DNA of 64,000 nt from Bdellovibrio bacteriovorus (GTDB taxonomy: Bacteria; Bdellovibrionota; Bdellovibrionia; Bdellovibrionales; Bdellovibrionaceae), in assembly GCF_001592735.1 (NCBI RefSeq), contig NZ_LUKE01000002.1:325075-389074 (forward strand). Reading direction: 5' to 3'. Both the position numbers and the translations under genes were made by a program. The notes beneath the pieces were generated by a model. The model searched no databases, was not told the origin of the DNA, and was given only the letters and a program-made list of their open reading frames with translations. This document shows, piece after piece, positions 14,963 to 23,860 of this stretch; the first letter of the stretch is position 1, and every line of letters begins with the position of its first letter.

Positions 14963-16784
14963 GATGCTCGCTATCCCAGGATTCCGATTGGTTTAGGTAT
15001 TCATTTTCTTTCATAAACATTTTTTCTAAGTCATCGCGCGCCTGCTTGGCTTTGGCCACCATTTCATCTTGATTGTCCCGACGCTGATACAGGTCCTGGA
15101 TCATCTGTAAATTATGATCGCGGAAAATATTAGCGGCCTGAACGCTGCGATAGGCTGGCCAGCCTAACCCTTTTAAAACCGAGGCCCCTAAACGCAATGA
15201 AGAATCAAAAAGTTCGCGCTCAATGACTTCCACTTTCCGATCCATCAAGGCATAGACGTGGGCCATATTTCTAGCGCGAACATAGATCTTTAACTGGGGG
15301 AAATTTTCTTTAGCGATATCCACAAGTCTGATGCTCGCGTCCGCATCGTCAATGGCCACGACTAAAATTTGCGCCGTTCTGGCACCTGCGGCTTCTAATA
15401 AATCCAAGCGCGTGGCATCCCCGTACCGAACCTTGAAGCCAAAACGTCTGACAAGCTCAATTTGGGTGGGTTCATAATCCATAACGACGGCTTTTACACG
15501 ATTGGCGTAAAGAAGGCGTCCCACGATTTGACCAAAGCGACCAAAGCCCGCAATGATGACCGGGGCATCTTCAGGTTCCACCACATCCGGATCGACGCTG
15601 GTGTTCGCGCAATCAAAATAACGCACATAAACTTTGTCATAAAGAATGACCACAATAGGCGTCATCAACATGGTTAGAGCGACCAAGGCCATTAAGACTT
15701 GATTGGTTTCAAAGTCGATGATTCTAAGCCCGGCGGCCGCACCTAATAAGACGAAAGCAAACTCTCCCACTTGGGATAAGACCACCGCAAAAAATGGAAC
15801 GTGACGACGAGGAATTTTAAAAAGTCGGCCTAGCAAAATATGCGCAAAAATTTTCGTCGCAAAAAGAATAACGACCATGCCCCCGAAAAACAGGGGTCTT
15901 TTTAGGACTTGAGTAAAATCAATACTCATCCCCACTGTCATAAAAAACAAGCCCATCAAAAGACCCTTAAAGGGCTCGATATCGCTTTCTAAAGCATGGC
16001 GATATTCACTGTCTGCTAAAAGCACGCCGGCCATAAAAGCCCCGAGCGCCATCGAGATGTCCAGCTGCTGCATAATAAAAGACATTCCCACGACTAAAAA
16101 CAAAGCAAATGCGGTGAAGATCTCCCTTAAATGAAGCGATGCGATTCGGCGTAATAAAGGACGTAACAAAAGTCTGCCGCCGACGATGGTGACTATCAAT
16201 GTTCCGGCCACTTTCGCAAAATGAATCCAGCTCTCCGAGGAACTTTCCCCCGCTATCACCGCTTCGCTGATTGCAAGCAAGGGTAAAATGGCGATCATCG
16301 CGATCACGGCAATATCTTGAAAAAGTAAAATCGAAAAGGCCGATCTGCCAGAGTGAGTGTTGAGCAGCCGGCGCTCATTTAAGATTTGCAAAGCCATGGC
16401 GGTTGAGGACAAAGCCATACACATTCCCACTAAAACCGAAACCGACGCCGTTTGGGAGTAAAGGAAATAAGAAATCAAAAAGACTAAAAAACCAACTAAC
16501 AGAACTTGCAGTGTGCCTAAGCCAAAAATCGAAACGCGCATTTCCCAAAGTTTTTTTGGCTCTAATTCTAAACCAATTAAAAACATCAAAAACACCACGC
16601 CGAATTCAGACATGTGCATGAGGTCTTCGACCCCGTCAAAAACGGCAAAACCAAAAGGACCCATCAGCACACCGGCGACCAGGTATCCTAAGACAGACCC
16701 AAACCCCAGACGTTTACACAGAGGCACGCAAACCAAGGCCGCCGCTAAAAAACTCACGATATAAAATAAAACAGTGTGAGCCAT
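14949..16784 (-). CDS. Glutathione-regulated-type K+/H+ antiporter, KefB/KefC family
   Basis: CPA2-family monovalent cation:proton antiporter. The 611-residue protein has about 12 membrane segments in residues 1-390, including CKRLGFGSVLGYLVAGVLMG and FLIGLELEPKKLWEMR. A RCK/TrkA-N domain follows (VIIAGFGRFGQIVGRLLYAN, then VVMDYEPTQIELVRRFGFKV and YGDATRLDLLEAAG), which binds NAD(H)/glutathione in KefC. A C-terminal charged tail follows. The next upstream gene is a KefF/KefG-type ancillary oxidoreductase that overlaps by one base, which supports a KefGB/KefFC-type system protecting against electrophiles. Confidence 0.88.
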   Translation of the reverse strand: MAHTVLFYIVSFLAAALVCVPLCKRLGFGSVLGYLVAGVLMGPFGFAVFDGVEDLMHMSEFGVVFLMFLIGLELEPKKLWEMRVSIFGLGTLQVLLVGFLVFLISYFLYSQTASVSVLVGMCMALSSTAMALQILNERRLLNTHSGRSAFSILLFQDIAVIAMIAILPLLAISEAVIAGESSSESWIHFAKVAGTLIVTIVGGRLLLRPLLRRIASLHLREIFTAFALFLVVGMSFIMQQLDISMALGAFMAGVLLADSEYRHALESDIEPFKGLLMGLFFMTVGMSIDFTQVLKRPLFFGGMVVILFATKIFAHILLGRLFKIPRRHVPFFAVVLSQVGEFAFVLLGAAAGLRIIDFETNQVLMALVALTMLMTPIVVILYDKVYVRYFDCANTSVDPDVVEPEDAPVIIAGFGRFGQIVGRLLYANRVKAVVMDYEPTQIELVRRFGFKVRYGDATRLDLLEAAGARTAQILVVAIDDADASIRLVDIAKENFPQLKIYVRARNMAHVYALMDRKVEVIERELFDSSLRLGASVLKGLGWPAYRSVQAANIFRDHNLQMIQDLYQRRDNQDEMVAKAKQARDDLEKMFMKENEYLNQSESWDSEHHEVT

Positions 16785-17347
16785 TATTTAGTTCCCTTAT
16801 CTAAAGCTCGTGCCTTTGCCTCTTCTTCGTGGACGCAATAGTCTAATAAGAAATGTCGCACCGATTCCGCATGCCGACGCACGGCCAACTCCGAAGCCGT
16901 CGTGGACTGAGTTAAGATCAAGGGCGGCAGCCAATTCATACCGCAAATTTCGGCGGTCTTTTGGTACGGCGAAAAAAAGGCATCTTCAATTTCATGCAAA
17001 GAATCGGGATCGCCCAATCCCCCGGTGGTTATCGATACCAAGAAATCTTTATCTTTTAATTTGTCACCGCCGGGTCCGAAGGCAAAACCTTTGCGCAGAA
17101 CTTCATCACACCAAAGCTTCATTAATGGAGGCATGCTGAACCAATAAAAAGGATGTTGCCAGACAACAAGATCATGCTCCTGCAGCAAAGCTTGTTCACG
17201 CGCCACATTAATATGGAAGTAAGGGTATTCTTCATACAAGTCATGAACTTGAACATTATCAAAACCTTTTAAGGTTTCCATGATGGTGCGATTGACGCGA
17301 GATTTTTGGGCAAAGGGATGGGCGAACAGAACTAGCGCTTTTCTCAT
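16784..17347 (-). CDS. NAD(P)H oxidoreductase, KefF/KefG type
   Basis: A flavodoxin-like quinone reductase of 187 residues. It starts RKALVLFAHPFAQKSRVNRT (FMN-binding loop), and later has VVWQHPFYWFSMPPLMKLWC and GFAFGPGGDKLKDKDFLVSI, then TTGGLGDP. KefF/KefG bind the Kef channel and are needed for full K+ efflux activity. It is the first gene of the three-gene run kefG-kefB-ppx-like. Confidence 0.85.
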   Translation of the reverse strand: MRKALVLFAHPFAQKSRVNRTIMETLKGFDNVQVHDLYEEYPYFHINVAREQALLQEHDLVVWQHPFYWFSMPPLMKLWCDEVLRKGFAFGPGGDKLKDKDFLVSITTGGLGDPDSLHEIEDAFFSPYQKTAEICGMNWLPPLILTQSTTASELAVRRHAESVRHFLLDYCVHEEEAKARALDKGTK

Positions 17348-17470
17348 GGGCCCATGCTAACGAAACAGGGAGTTATGGTCAATCGGGGCGAGATTCCTGA
17401 CGCTCTAAGGGCATAATTCCCCTTTCCTTTTTTGTTCTCGTTTTCTTTCCCATTTCAAGACCGGAAAACC

Positions 17471-17486
17471 TGGCACCGAATATGCA
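17471..17486 (+). promoter_or_regulatory. Sigma-54 promoter element (-24/-12) for the YqjD/YqjE-like pair
   Basis: TGGCACCGAATATGCA: TGGCAC exact, with TGC at the -12 position after the correct ten-base GG-to-GC interval (one mismatch, A for the first T of TTGC). The predicted start is near 17498, about 40 bases before the ATG at 17539, which has AAAGGAG. Confidence 0.7.
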
Positions 17487-17538
17487 ATCCCAATCCTTCA
17501 GCTAAGCATAGCAACACACTTATATAAAGGAGTTATCC

Positions 17539-17799
17539 ATGGAAACTACGTCAAATGAGTTCAAAAAAGAATTGGGCAACATCAAAGACAACGTTCGTCA
17601 AGGTGCTAACAGCATCCGCCAAAATGTTGAGCAACAAATCGAAAACTCAAACTGGCAAGAGCGTTACGAAGAACTTCGCAAGCGCGCAGGCGAAGCCGTT
17701 GAAGCTTCTGAAGACTTCGTAAAAGAACATCCTTATTACACTCTTCTTGGCGCGGCGGCAGTAGGCTTCCTAGCTGGAATGATTCTTCGTCGTAAATAG
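17539..17799 (+). CDS. YqjD/ElaB-type (DUF883) membrane-anchored protein
   Basis: The 86-residue product has an amphipathic coiled-coil N-terminal two-thirds (NIKDNVRQGANSIRQNVEQQ, then YEELRKRAGEAVEASEDFVKE). A C-terminal membrane segment ends in positively charged residues (HPYYTLLGAAAVGFLAGMIL, then RRK). This is the C-tail-anchor pattern of E. coli YqjD/ElaB. YqjD binds stationary-phase ribosomes and ties them to the membrane. The downstream gene is a YqjE-like membrane protein, the usual partner order. Confidence 0.82.
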   Translation: METTSNEFKKELGNIKDNVRQGANSIRQNVEQQIENSNWQERYEELRKRAGEAVEASEDFVKEHPYYTLLGAAAVGFLAGMILRRK

Positions 17800-17812
17800 T
17801 TTAGATACTAGG

Positions 17813-17843
17813 GAGCCTCCAGGGATTGGGGGCTCTTTGTTTT
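17813..17843 (+). terminator. Imperfect terminator between the YqjD- and YqjE-like genes
   Basis: GAGCCTCC-AGGGATT-GGGGGCTC followed by a T-rich tract (TTTGTTTT). The stem has one mismatch, so it may only reduce expression of the downstream gene. Confidence 0.55.
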
Positions 17844-17880
17844 CCCTTAACATCTTTCTTCTCTTAATTTTGGAGATTAT

Positions 17881-18414
17881 ATGCAGCTCCTAGCAATGAT
17901 TGCCTCATTCGTATTTGGTCGCTTAAATAACGGCGGACCTCGCAGCGGTGGAATTCGTGAGACCGTTATGGAAATGTTTGAAGACATCGTCCTTAAGGGT
18001 CGTAAACCCGTCATCCTGATCTTAGCGGGCGTTTGTGCGGTGCTATTTTTCTGCGGTGGACTTTTCATCACGATTCTTGAAGGCACGACCCAATACGACC
18101 GTGTCGGCTATGTGACTTTGACGTCGACATTGGGTGCGGGCATTGCACTCTTTTTAGTAGCGGCTTTGGGTTTTGTTTACGTTTTTGCATACGCTTGGCC
18201 AGGAGCAGATCGCCATGCCTCTGACAGAGCTCGCGAAAAGGTGCCACCTCCGCATCATGCCTCCACTTTAGAACAAGCCCTTACGGTGTTAGTTTTAGAT
18301 TTCGTGAAAGAACGTGAATTGCGTCGCGACCGTGAAGCTCACGGCCCCACGCCTCACGCCACCACGGGTCCAGCACCAACAACTCCGCGCGAGCATTCAG
18401 GGCCGATCCACTAA
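17881..18414 (+). CDS. YqjE-like small membrane protein
   Basis: A 177-residue protein with two membrane segments: PVILILAGVCAVLFFCGGLF (about 40-63) and GAGIALFLVAALGFVYVFAY (about 80-105). A long hydrophilic C-terminus rich in His, Pro and Thr follows. The two-segment layout next to a YqjD-type gene suggests the YqjE/DUF1469 (phage-holin-3-like) group, but the sequence is not close. GGAG precedes the start. The last 18 bases overlap the convergent sigma-54 activator gene. Confidence 0.55.
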   Translation: MQLLAMIASFVFGRLNNGGPRSGGIRETVMEMFEDIVLKGRKPVILILAGVCAVLFFCGGLFITILEGTTQYDRVGYVTLTSTLGAGIALFLVAALGFVYVFAYAWPGADRHASDRAREKVPPPHHASTLEQALTVLVLDFVKERELRRDREAHGPTPHATTGPAPTTPREHSGPIH

Positions 18415-19386
18415 TTCTGTGGAATCGGTTGATTGCGTGCGACGATACAGCGTTTTACGATCTATACCCAGATCTTTTGCTGTTTTTTCGCGCGCCCCTT
18501 TATTTACATGTAAAGCGTATTCAATATAATGCCGCGAAAATTCTTCTAACGACAAAAGTCGTCCCTCTTTTTCCCGCACTCGATCAAACAAAGAACTCCA
18601 TCCGGTCATCATTAAAGCATTTTTTCTAGATCCCCCTTGGATGTGGTCGACGGAAATTTCAGGCTCGTCACAAAGAACTACGGCCCGTTCAATGCTATTT
18701 TCCAATTCCCGCACATTCCCGACCCACGCTTGAGCTCTTAGAAAATCAAATACCTCAGGCCCAAAACGCAATTCGTGGGAATGATGTCTGGCTGAATACT
18801 TCTGTAAAAAATATTGCGCTAAAGGTTGTATGTCTTCAGTTCTTTCGCGCAAAGGTGGAATTTCTAAAGGCACGACATTTAAACGAAAAAACAAATCTTC
18901 GCGGAATTTTTTATTTTGCACATCCGAATTCAGATCATTATGAGTCGCAGCCAAGATTCGAATATCTAACGGACGATAATGATTTTCTCCGACACGCTTC
19001 ACCTTTTTTTCCTGAATCACGCGCAACAACTTCGATTGCAGGTGCAAATCCATATCCCCGATTTCATCTAAAAATAAAGTCCCCCCGTGAGCTTCCTCAA
19101 ACAACCCGGGCTTTGAGCTGCTCGCTCCCGTGAAGGCACCTTTGGAATGACCAAAAAGTTCTGCTTCTAAAAGATGTTCAGGGATGGCGGAACAATTAAT
19201 AGGAATAAACTTCTCTTTGTCACGCGCGCTTTTTTCATGAATATAGCGCGCGATCAATTCTTTCCCTGTGCCACTTTCTCCCGTGATCAAAACATTGGCG
19301 GAACTCGCAGCGACTTTGCGGGCTTTCTCTAAAATTGAGATAAAATGGGGACTGTGAGCGATAATACGGTCTTCATTTCCATTCAC
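18397..19386 (-). CDS. Orphan sigma-54 activator without receiver domain
   Basis: Enhancer-binding protein that drives RpoN-dependent genes. In 329 residues it carries only the AAA+ core and the DNA-binding end. Motifs: GESGTGKELIARYIH (Walker A), ELFGHSKGAFTGASSSKPGL (GAFTGA contact to sigma-54), GTLFLDEIGDM (Walker B), and LFFRLNVVPLEIPPLRER. A Fis-type HTH closes the protein (AREKTAKDLGIDRKTLYRRT). No N-terminal sensor domain is left, so control must come from a partner or from its level. It overlaps the upstream Hsp31-like gene by four bases (translational coupling). It lies 0.9 kb from one predicted sigma-54 element. Confidence 0.9.
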   Translation of the reverse strand: MNGNEDRIIAHSPHFISILEKARKVAASSANVLITGESGTGKELIARYIHEKSARDKEKFIPINCSAIPEHLLEAELFGHSKGAFTGASSSKPGLFEEAHGGTLFLDEIGDMDLHLQSKLLRVIQEKKVKRVGENHYRPLDIRILAATHNDLNSDVQNKKFREDLFFRLNVVPLEIPPLRERTEDIQPLAQYFLQKYSARHHSHELRFGPEVFDFLRAQAWVGNVRELENSIERAVVLCDEPEISVDHIQGGSRKNALMMTGWSSLFDRVREKEGRLLSLEEFSRHYIEYALHVNKGAREKTAKDLGIDRKTLYRRTQSTDSTELVDRP

Positions 19387-20141
19387 AACAAACCTCGAAG
19401 CTCGTTATTGTGTTGCTGCCAATCACACCAATCCTCATCCGGAACCCACCGCCCGTCTTCCATATAACGAAGCGTTTCAATCACCGCCCGCGCCACGGCC
19501 GCCGCCGAGGCGGGGTTTTGGCCGGTGATCAAACGACCACTTTTTATCACGTTGCAGGTAAATTTCGGAGCCGTGGTGACTCGGGCCCCTTGCTCTTTGA
19601 GTTTATCTTCTAAAAGAAAGGGCACGACACTTTCCATGCCGACGGTTTCTTCTTCTTCATTGGAAAAGCATGTCACCTCGTGACCCTGTACTAAGAATGG
19701 ACCGTCGGGTAAACGTAAGTTCACCAATCCGGCAGCACCATGACAAACGGCGGCTATCACACCTTGGTTTTCATAAATCTCCGAAACCAACTCACGCAGA
19801 TGCAAATGATCTGGAAGATCGTACATCGCTCCATGGCCGCCAACGAAAAAGACCGCCGCAAAATCTCGTGGCTGCACTTGCCAAGGGGTTTGGGTGGTTT
19901 CTAGCTGTAAAGCAAAATCGGTGTCATTCATCCAGGTGGCGTTAATGGGATCATCCATTTTCACACCATCTAACGGCACCTTACCTCCTTGAGGGCTGAT
20001 CATAGTCACTTCATAGCCTGCGCGCATGAACTCATCATATGGATGGGTGATTTCTGACAGATAAGCTCCCGTTTTGTGACCAGAACCGCCTAGGCGATCA
20101 CTGCTGGTTAAAACAAATAGAACTTGATTCTTCGGCTTATC
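19383..20141 (-). CDS. DJ-1/PfpI superfamily, Hsp31-like glyoxalase/chaperone
   Basis: The ATG at 20141 follows GAAGGAGGAG and gives 252 residues. The nucleophile elbow is VIAAVCHGAAGLVNLRLPDG (Cys-His). Other conserved parts are FVLTSSDRLGGSGHKTGAYL (the group's GxKTG), EVTMISPQGGKVPLDG, and AAVFFVGGHGAMYDLPD. This is the pattern of Hsp31/YhbO-like class I amidotransferase-fold proteins that detoxify methylglyoxal or act as chaperones under stress. It is coupled to the sigma-54 activator at 18397. Confidence 0.82.
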   Translation of the reverse strand, partial: DKPKNQVLFVLTSSDRLGGSGHKTGAYLSEITHPYDEFMRAGYEVTMISPQGGKVPLDGVKMDDPINATWMNDTDFALQLETTQTPWQVQPRDFAAVFFVGGHGAMYDLPDHLHLRELVSEIYENQGVIAAVCHGAAGLVNLRLPDGPFLVQGHEVTCFSNEEEETVGMESVVPFLLEDKLKEQGARVTTAPKFTCNVIKSGRLITGQNPASAAAVARAVIETLRYMEDGRWVPDEDWCDWQQHNNELRGLL

Positions 20142-20332
20142 CATAACACTCCTCCTTCTCTCATTTTCTGACTGCATCTTCCATGAATCCCCATTTTCAG
20201 CCACGCCCAGGCAGAACTCAAATTTCAGAGCTGTTATGTGCCCTTCGACAATAGACCAGTCCTTGGCCGCACCTGTTAAGTCTCCGGCGAGGAACTCCGA
20301 TTGTCAGATATCAACCTGAAAGCGAGAACCTC

Positions 20333-20959
20333 ATGAAAATGACTATGCTCTCTTGGTGCGCCAGCTTCATGTTCCTGGTCCCGACCTTGGCACAGGCCGC
20401 GGGCTCTGCTCCTCCGAAAAACAGCGCCGCAAAATATGATTACGTCGATCCTCAAAATCTCGTTCCTAAAAAAGCACTGACACGTGCGCTGGATTATTTT
20501 GACAAGTACCGCGATAAGCTCGGTAACGACGACTACATCACAGTGATCGACTTCACCCAAAGTTCGAGCAGCAAGCGGATGTATGTGGTGGATATGCGAA
20601 CCGGGGCGGTCACGCGCTATTTAGTCGCTCACGGCAATGGTTCAGATCCGGCGCACACCGGTTATGCGAAAAAATTCTCTAATACCTCAGGTTCGAATAT
20701 GTCTTCATTAGGTATGTACGTGACTGGTGGCGAATACGATGGTAAACACGGTCGCTCGATGCGCTTGGTGGGTTTAGAGAGTACAAACAACAATGCCCTA
20801 GACCGCGCGATTGTGGTGCATGGAGCTTGGTATGTAGATCCTCAGTATAAACCCCTGGGCCGCAGTCAAGGTTGTCCCGCTGTGGAAGACAAGTATATCA
20901 ATACTCTGGTGACACAGCTTAAAGGCGGCAGCGTTTATTATATTTGGGCCGGGCAATAA
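20333..20959 (+). CDS. Exported L,D-transpeptidase (YkuD_2 / murein transpeptidase catalytic domain family)
   Basis: L,D-transpeptidases cross-link or modify peptidoglycan in the periplasm. The 208-residue protein has a signal peptide ending at about AQAAG. The domain carries the catalytic histidine and cysteine region: RAIVVHGAWYVDPQYKPLGR followed by SQGCPAV (C-H-C type catalytic loop). ITVIDFTQSSSSKRMYVVD is the entry strand. Only the catalytic domain is present. In Bdellovibrio many such enzymes reshape prey wall, but a self-wall role is equally possible. Confidence 0.85.
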   Translation: MKMTMLSWCASFMFLVPTLAQAAGSAPPKNSAAKYDYVDPQNLVPKKALTRALDYFDKYRDKLGNDDYITVIDFTQSSSSKRMYVVDMRTGAVTRYLVAHGNGSDPAHTGYAKKFSNTSGSNMSSLGMYVTGGEYDGKHGRSMRLVGLESTNNNALDRAIVVHGAWYVDPQYKPLGRSQGCPAVEDKYINTLVTQLKGGSVYYIWAGQ

Positions 20960-20996
20960 AATTTTGCTCTGCCTTTTAAGGTGGAGCTTTTTTAAA

Positions 20997-21710
20997 ATGC
21001 AGATACTTTTTCGAGATGAACATTTTGTCGCCGTCAATAAACCGGCAGGATTTCATGTTCATCCTCCTGAAGACTCCACCTATCCTGTTCCTCGCGATAA
21101 GATTCTTCTTTATCAAGTTCGCCGTTTAATGAAACAACATGTCTTCCCCGTTCACCGCTTGGATGTCGGCACCAGTGGTGTTTTGCTTTTTGCATTGTCT
21201 TCGGAAGCGGCCGGCAAAATGAACAAACTTTTCACCGAAAGACGGACTGAAAAAACCTATCATGCGGTCGTGCGTGGATATGTGCCCGAGGCAGGAACCA
21301 TTGAACTGCCCTTAGAGTTAGACTCTACCGGAGATCTGGTTGACGCGAAAACCACCTATCGTCGCTTGAATAAGATGGAGTTGCCTGTCGCGGTCGGGAA
21401 AAAATTTCCCACGGCACGCTATTCATGGGTGGAGGTCACCCCCCACACCGGGCGCTTTCATCAGATTCGCCGACACTTTAATCGCATCTCGCATCCGCTG
21501 TTAGGAGATGCCGCTCATGGCGATTCTCATCACAATCAATTCTTTAGAAACCAGTTAGGAATCGCGGGGTTGTGCTTAAAAGCGTTGCGCTTAAGCTTTA
21601 CTCACCCCTTCTCTGAAGAGGGGCTCACTATCGAGGCCCCAGAGTGTGAGAAATGGAATAAAATTCAAGAGCTCTTTGCCAACCCCCAAGTGCCTCCCGT
21701 AAAAAGCTAA
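20997..21710 (+). CDS. truC: RNA pseudouridine synthase, TruC/RluA family
   Basis: The ATG at 20997 follows AAGGTGGAG and gives 237 residues. The catalytic motif HRLDVGTSGVLLFALSSEA contains the Asp of RluA-family enzymes. NKPAGFHVHP, GRFHQIRRHFNRISHPLLGD and the C-terminal LCLKALRLSFTHP are all typical. No S4 domain is present. The short form and the HVHPPED segment fit TruC (tRNA uridine-65), but a RluA-type specificity is possible. Confidence 0.82.
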   Translation: MQILFRDEHFVAVNKPAGFHVHPPEDSTYPVPRDKILLYQVRRLMKQHVFPVHRLDVGTSGVLLFALSSEAAGKMNKLFTERRTEKTYHAVVRGYVPEAGTIELPLELDSTGDLVDAKTTYRRLNKMELPVAVGKKFPTARYSWVEVTPHTGRFHQIRRHFNRISHPLLGDAAHGDSHHNQFFRNQLGIAGLCLKALRLSFTHPFSEEGLTIEAPECEKWNKIQELFANPQVPPVKS

Positions 21711-21768
21711 ATACCTTTGACCTCTTAGGACGTCCGACGTAAAAAACCGGCACTTTCAGAGGTCATTC

Positions 21769-23832
21769 ATGTCTAAGGCACAAGCACTGCATAAGCTGAT
21801 GTTGGTGGTAGGTCTTCTTTTTGCGATTTTAGTGGCGTTTCAATCACACGCGGCCGCTCCCGTATTACACACTATGCACGTGGATCTTTCACCGGGCTTG
21901 AAAATGATCAAGGGCCTGGATGTTGTGTCTTTTCCTCCGGGCTCTCCGCGCAAGCTGACTTTCATTTTACATAAAGACCTTCGCGTGAATGTTCTGAGCA
22001 AAGATGATTCGTTGACAATCGTAAACCGCGCCACAGGTAAAGAGTCTTATTCGGAATACGGTTTGCAACTCGGAAATTCCGACAATAAAGTGACCTTGGA
22101 GTTTTCGGGAATCATCTATGATCCCGTCATCGACAATGAGTCGCGCGGCTTAATTTCTAAAGAAGGCGTCGCCCTTTTTGAAGAAACCCATTGGTATCCT
22201 TCCTTTTTGGGCCAACAAAAAACTTACGACCTAAGCATTTCTCTTCCCGCAGACTGGCGAGCGTTAACACAGGGACAGCTCGTCAGTTCTGCGATAAATA
22301 AAGATAAACGTGAACAACGCTTCACCTCGATTTATCCACAAGAAGATATCACCTTGGTGGCCGGAGCTTTTCACGTTTATGAAATAAACCCTCCCGGCGC
22401 ACCGAAAGTCGAAGTTTACTTAAAACAAGCCGATCCCACGCTAGCCCAAAGTTTTCTGTCTTTAGTGCCCGGATATATCGCCCACTACTCTCAAGAAATC
22501 GCCGCATACCCTTATTCCAATTTTGCCGTGGTTGAAAACTTTTGGGAGACTGGTTACGGACTTCCGGGATTTACGCTTTTAGGACCGACGGTGATTCGTT
22601 TGCCGTTTATTTTAAATTCTTCTTTGCCGCACGAAGTTTTACATAACTGGTGGGGTAACAGTGTTTTTGTCGATTACGATAAAGGCAATTGGTCGGAAGG
22701 TTTAACGACCTACATGGCCGATCACTGGCAGCAAGAGTTGAACGGTCAGGATGCTACTCACCGCTTAAAGACCTTGATCACTTATGCTGATTTCGTGGGG
22801 CAAAATCCGGCTAACGATTTCCCCGTTCGTCAGTTCCGCGGTCGTCACAATGCGAGCTCCCAAGCCGTAGGCTACGGAAAAACCATGATGATTTTCCGTA
22901 TGCTCGAACTTCAGTTCGGTAAAGATCTTTTCAAAAAAGCCCTGCAAGATTTTTATAAAGAAAACCTATTCAAAAAAGCCTCTTTTGAAGACATTCAAGC
23001 AAGCTTTGAAAAGGTCACCGGACAAAATCTTTCGGCTTTCTTTTATCAGTGGCTGGATCGCAAAGGAGCTTTAGAGTTGGCTTTAGGTGACGTGAAAGTC
23101 AGCGCACTGGCTGACAACACCTTCACGACCACCTTTGGTCTTTTACAAAATCAAACCTTGGCCTATGACTTTATCGTTCCGCTGGTGTGGACATTGTCTT
23201 CGGGAGAAGAAGTTCGGCAAATCGCACGCCTGACTGACAAGGTTCAGTTTTTTTCTTTTTCTTCTCAGGTCGCCCCGGTGCGAGTGGCGGTGGATCCGCA
23301 CTATGATCTTTTCCGCAAACTTTATTTGGAAGAACGCCCGGCCACTTTATCGTCGGTTTTAGGCAGCAAGGACGTGCATTTTTATTTAAACACCAAAGAT
23401 GCGGGATCTGATGCGTTTGTAAAAAAATGGAGTGAGTCCATTGAAGGCGTTAAAACTTCTCACGATATGGTGGGAAGTTTTAATCCCATTGAAACAGGAT
23501 CTTTAGTTCTGGTAGGTGATCGCCCCGAATTCCGGGAGTTTATGAAAGAACAATTGGCGGGACAAAAATGGGCGATGTCAGAAAACGGATATCAGATTTT
23601 CGGTGAGTCTTACTTGTGGAATGAAACTAGCACCGTGATCATTGCTCGTCGTAAACATAATCCCCAGCAAACAATCGTCTGGGTGCGCTGGCATAACGGT
23701 AACGACCCTGCCGAATGGGCGGGGCGCCTCACTCACTATGGAACTTTTGGGGTTTTGATCTTTAAAGGTCGCCCCAATGTTTTGAAAACGACCTGGCCGG
23801 TGACAAGCTCGCCCTTGATTCGCGCGCTTTAA
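21769..23832 (+). CDS. Exported M1-family zinc metallopeptidase
   Basis: The 687-residue product has a signal peptide (LMLVVGLLFAILVAFQSHAA). The thermolysin-like zinc site is visible: HEVLHNWWGN (HEXXH) with the third ligand Glu 18 residues on in NWSEGLTTYMADHW. The N-terminal domain is beta-rich. After the catalytic part (about residues 280-430) a C-terminal region of about 230 residues ends in a small alpha/beta domain. This resembles Bdellovibrio-type and gamma-proteobacterial M1 family members annotated as aminopeptidases. It lacks the canonical GAMEN motif, so its specificity is unclear. Confidence 0.82.
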   Translation: MSKAQALHKLMLVVGLLFAILVAFQSHAAAPVLHTMHVDLSPGLKMIKGLDVVSFPPGSPRKLTFILHKDLRVNVLSKDDSLTIVNRATGKESYSEYGLQLGNSDNKVTLEFSGIIYDPVIDNESRGLISKEGVALFEETHWYPSFLGQQKTYDLSISLPADWRALTQGQLVSSAINKDKREQRFTSIYPQEDITLVAGAFHVYEINPPGAPKVEVYLKQADPTLAQSFLSLVPGYIAHYSQEIAAYPYSNFAVVENFWETGYGLPGFTLLGPTVIRLPFILNSSLPHEVLHNWWGNSVFVDYDKGNWSEGLTTYMADHWQQELNGQDATHRLKTLITYADFVGQNPANDFPVRQFRGRHNASSQAVGYGKTMMIFRMLELQFGKDLFKKALQDFYKENLFKKASFEDIQASFEKVTGQNLSAFFYQWLDRKGALELALGDVKVSALADNTFTTTFGLLQNQTLAYDFIVPLVWTLSSGEEVRQIARLTDKVQFFSFSSQVAPVRVAVDPHYDLFRKLYLEERPATLSSVLGSKDVHFYLNTKDAGSDAFVKKWSESIEGVKTSHDMVGSFNPIETGSLVLVGDRPEFREFMKEQLAGQKWAMSENGYQIFGESYLWNETSTVIIARRKHNPQQTIVWVRWHNGNDPAEWAGRLTHYGTFGVLIFKGRPNVLKTTWPVTSSPLIRAL

Positions 23833-23860
23833 GACCGCTCACGCGGTCCTTAAAAGTCTC

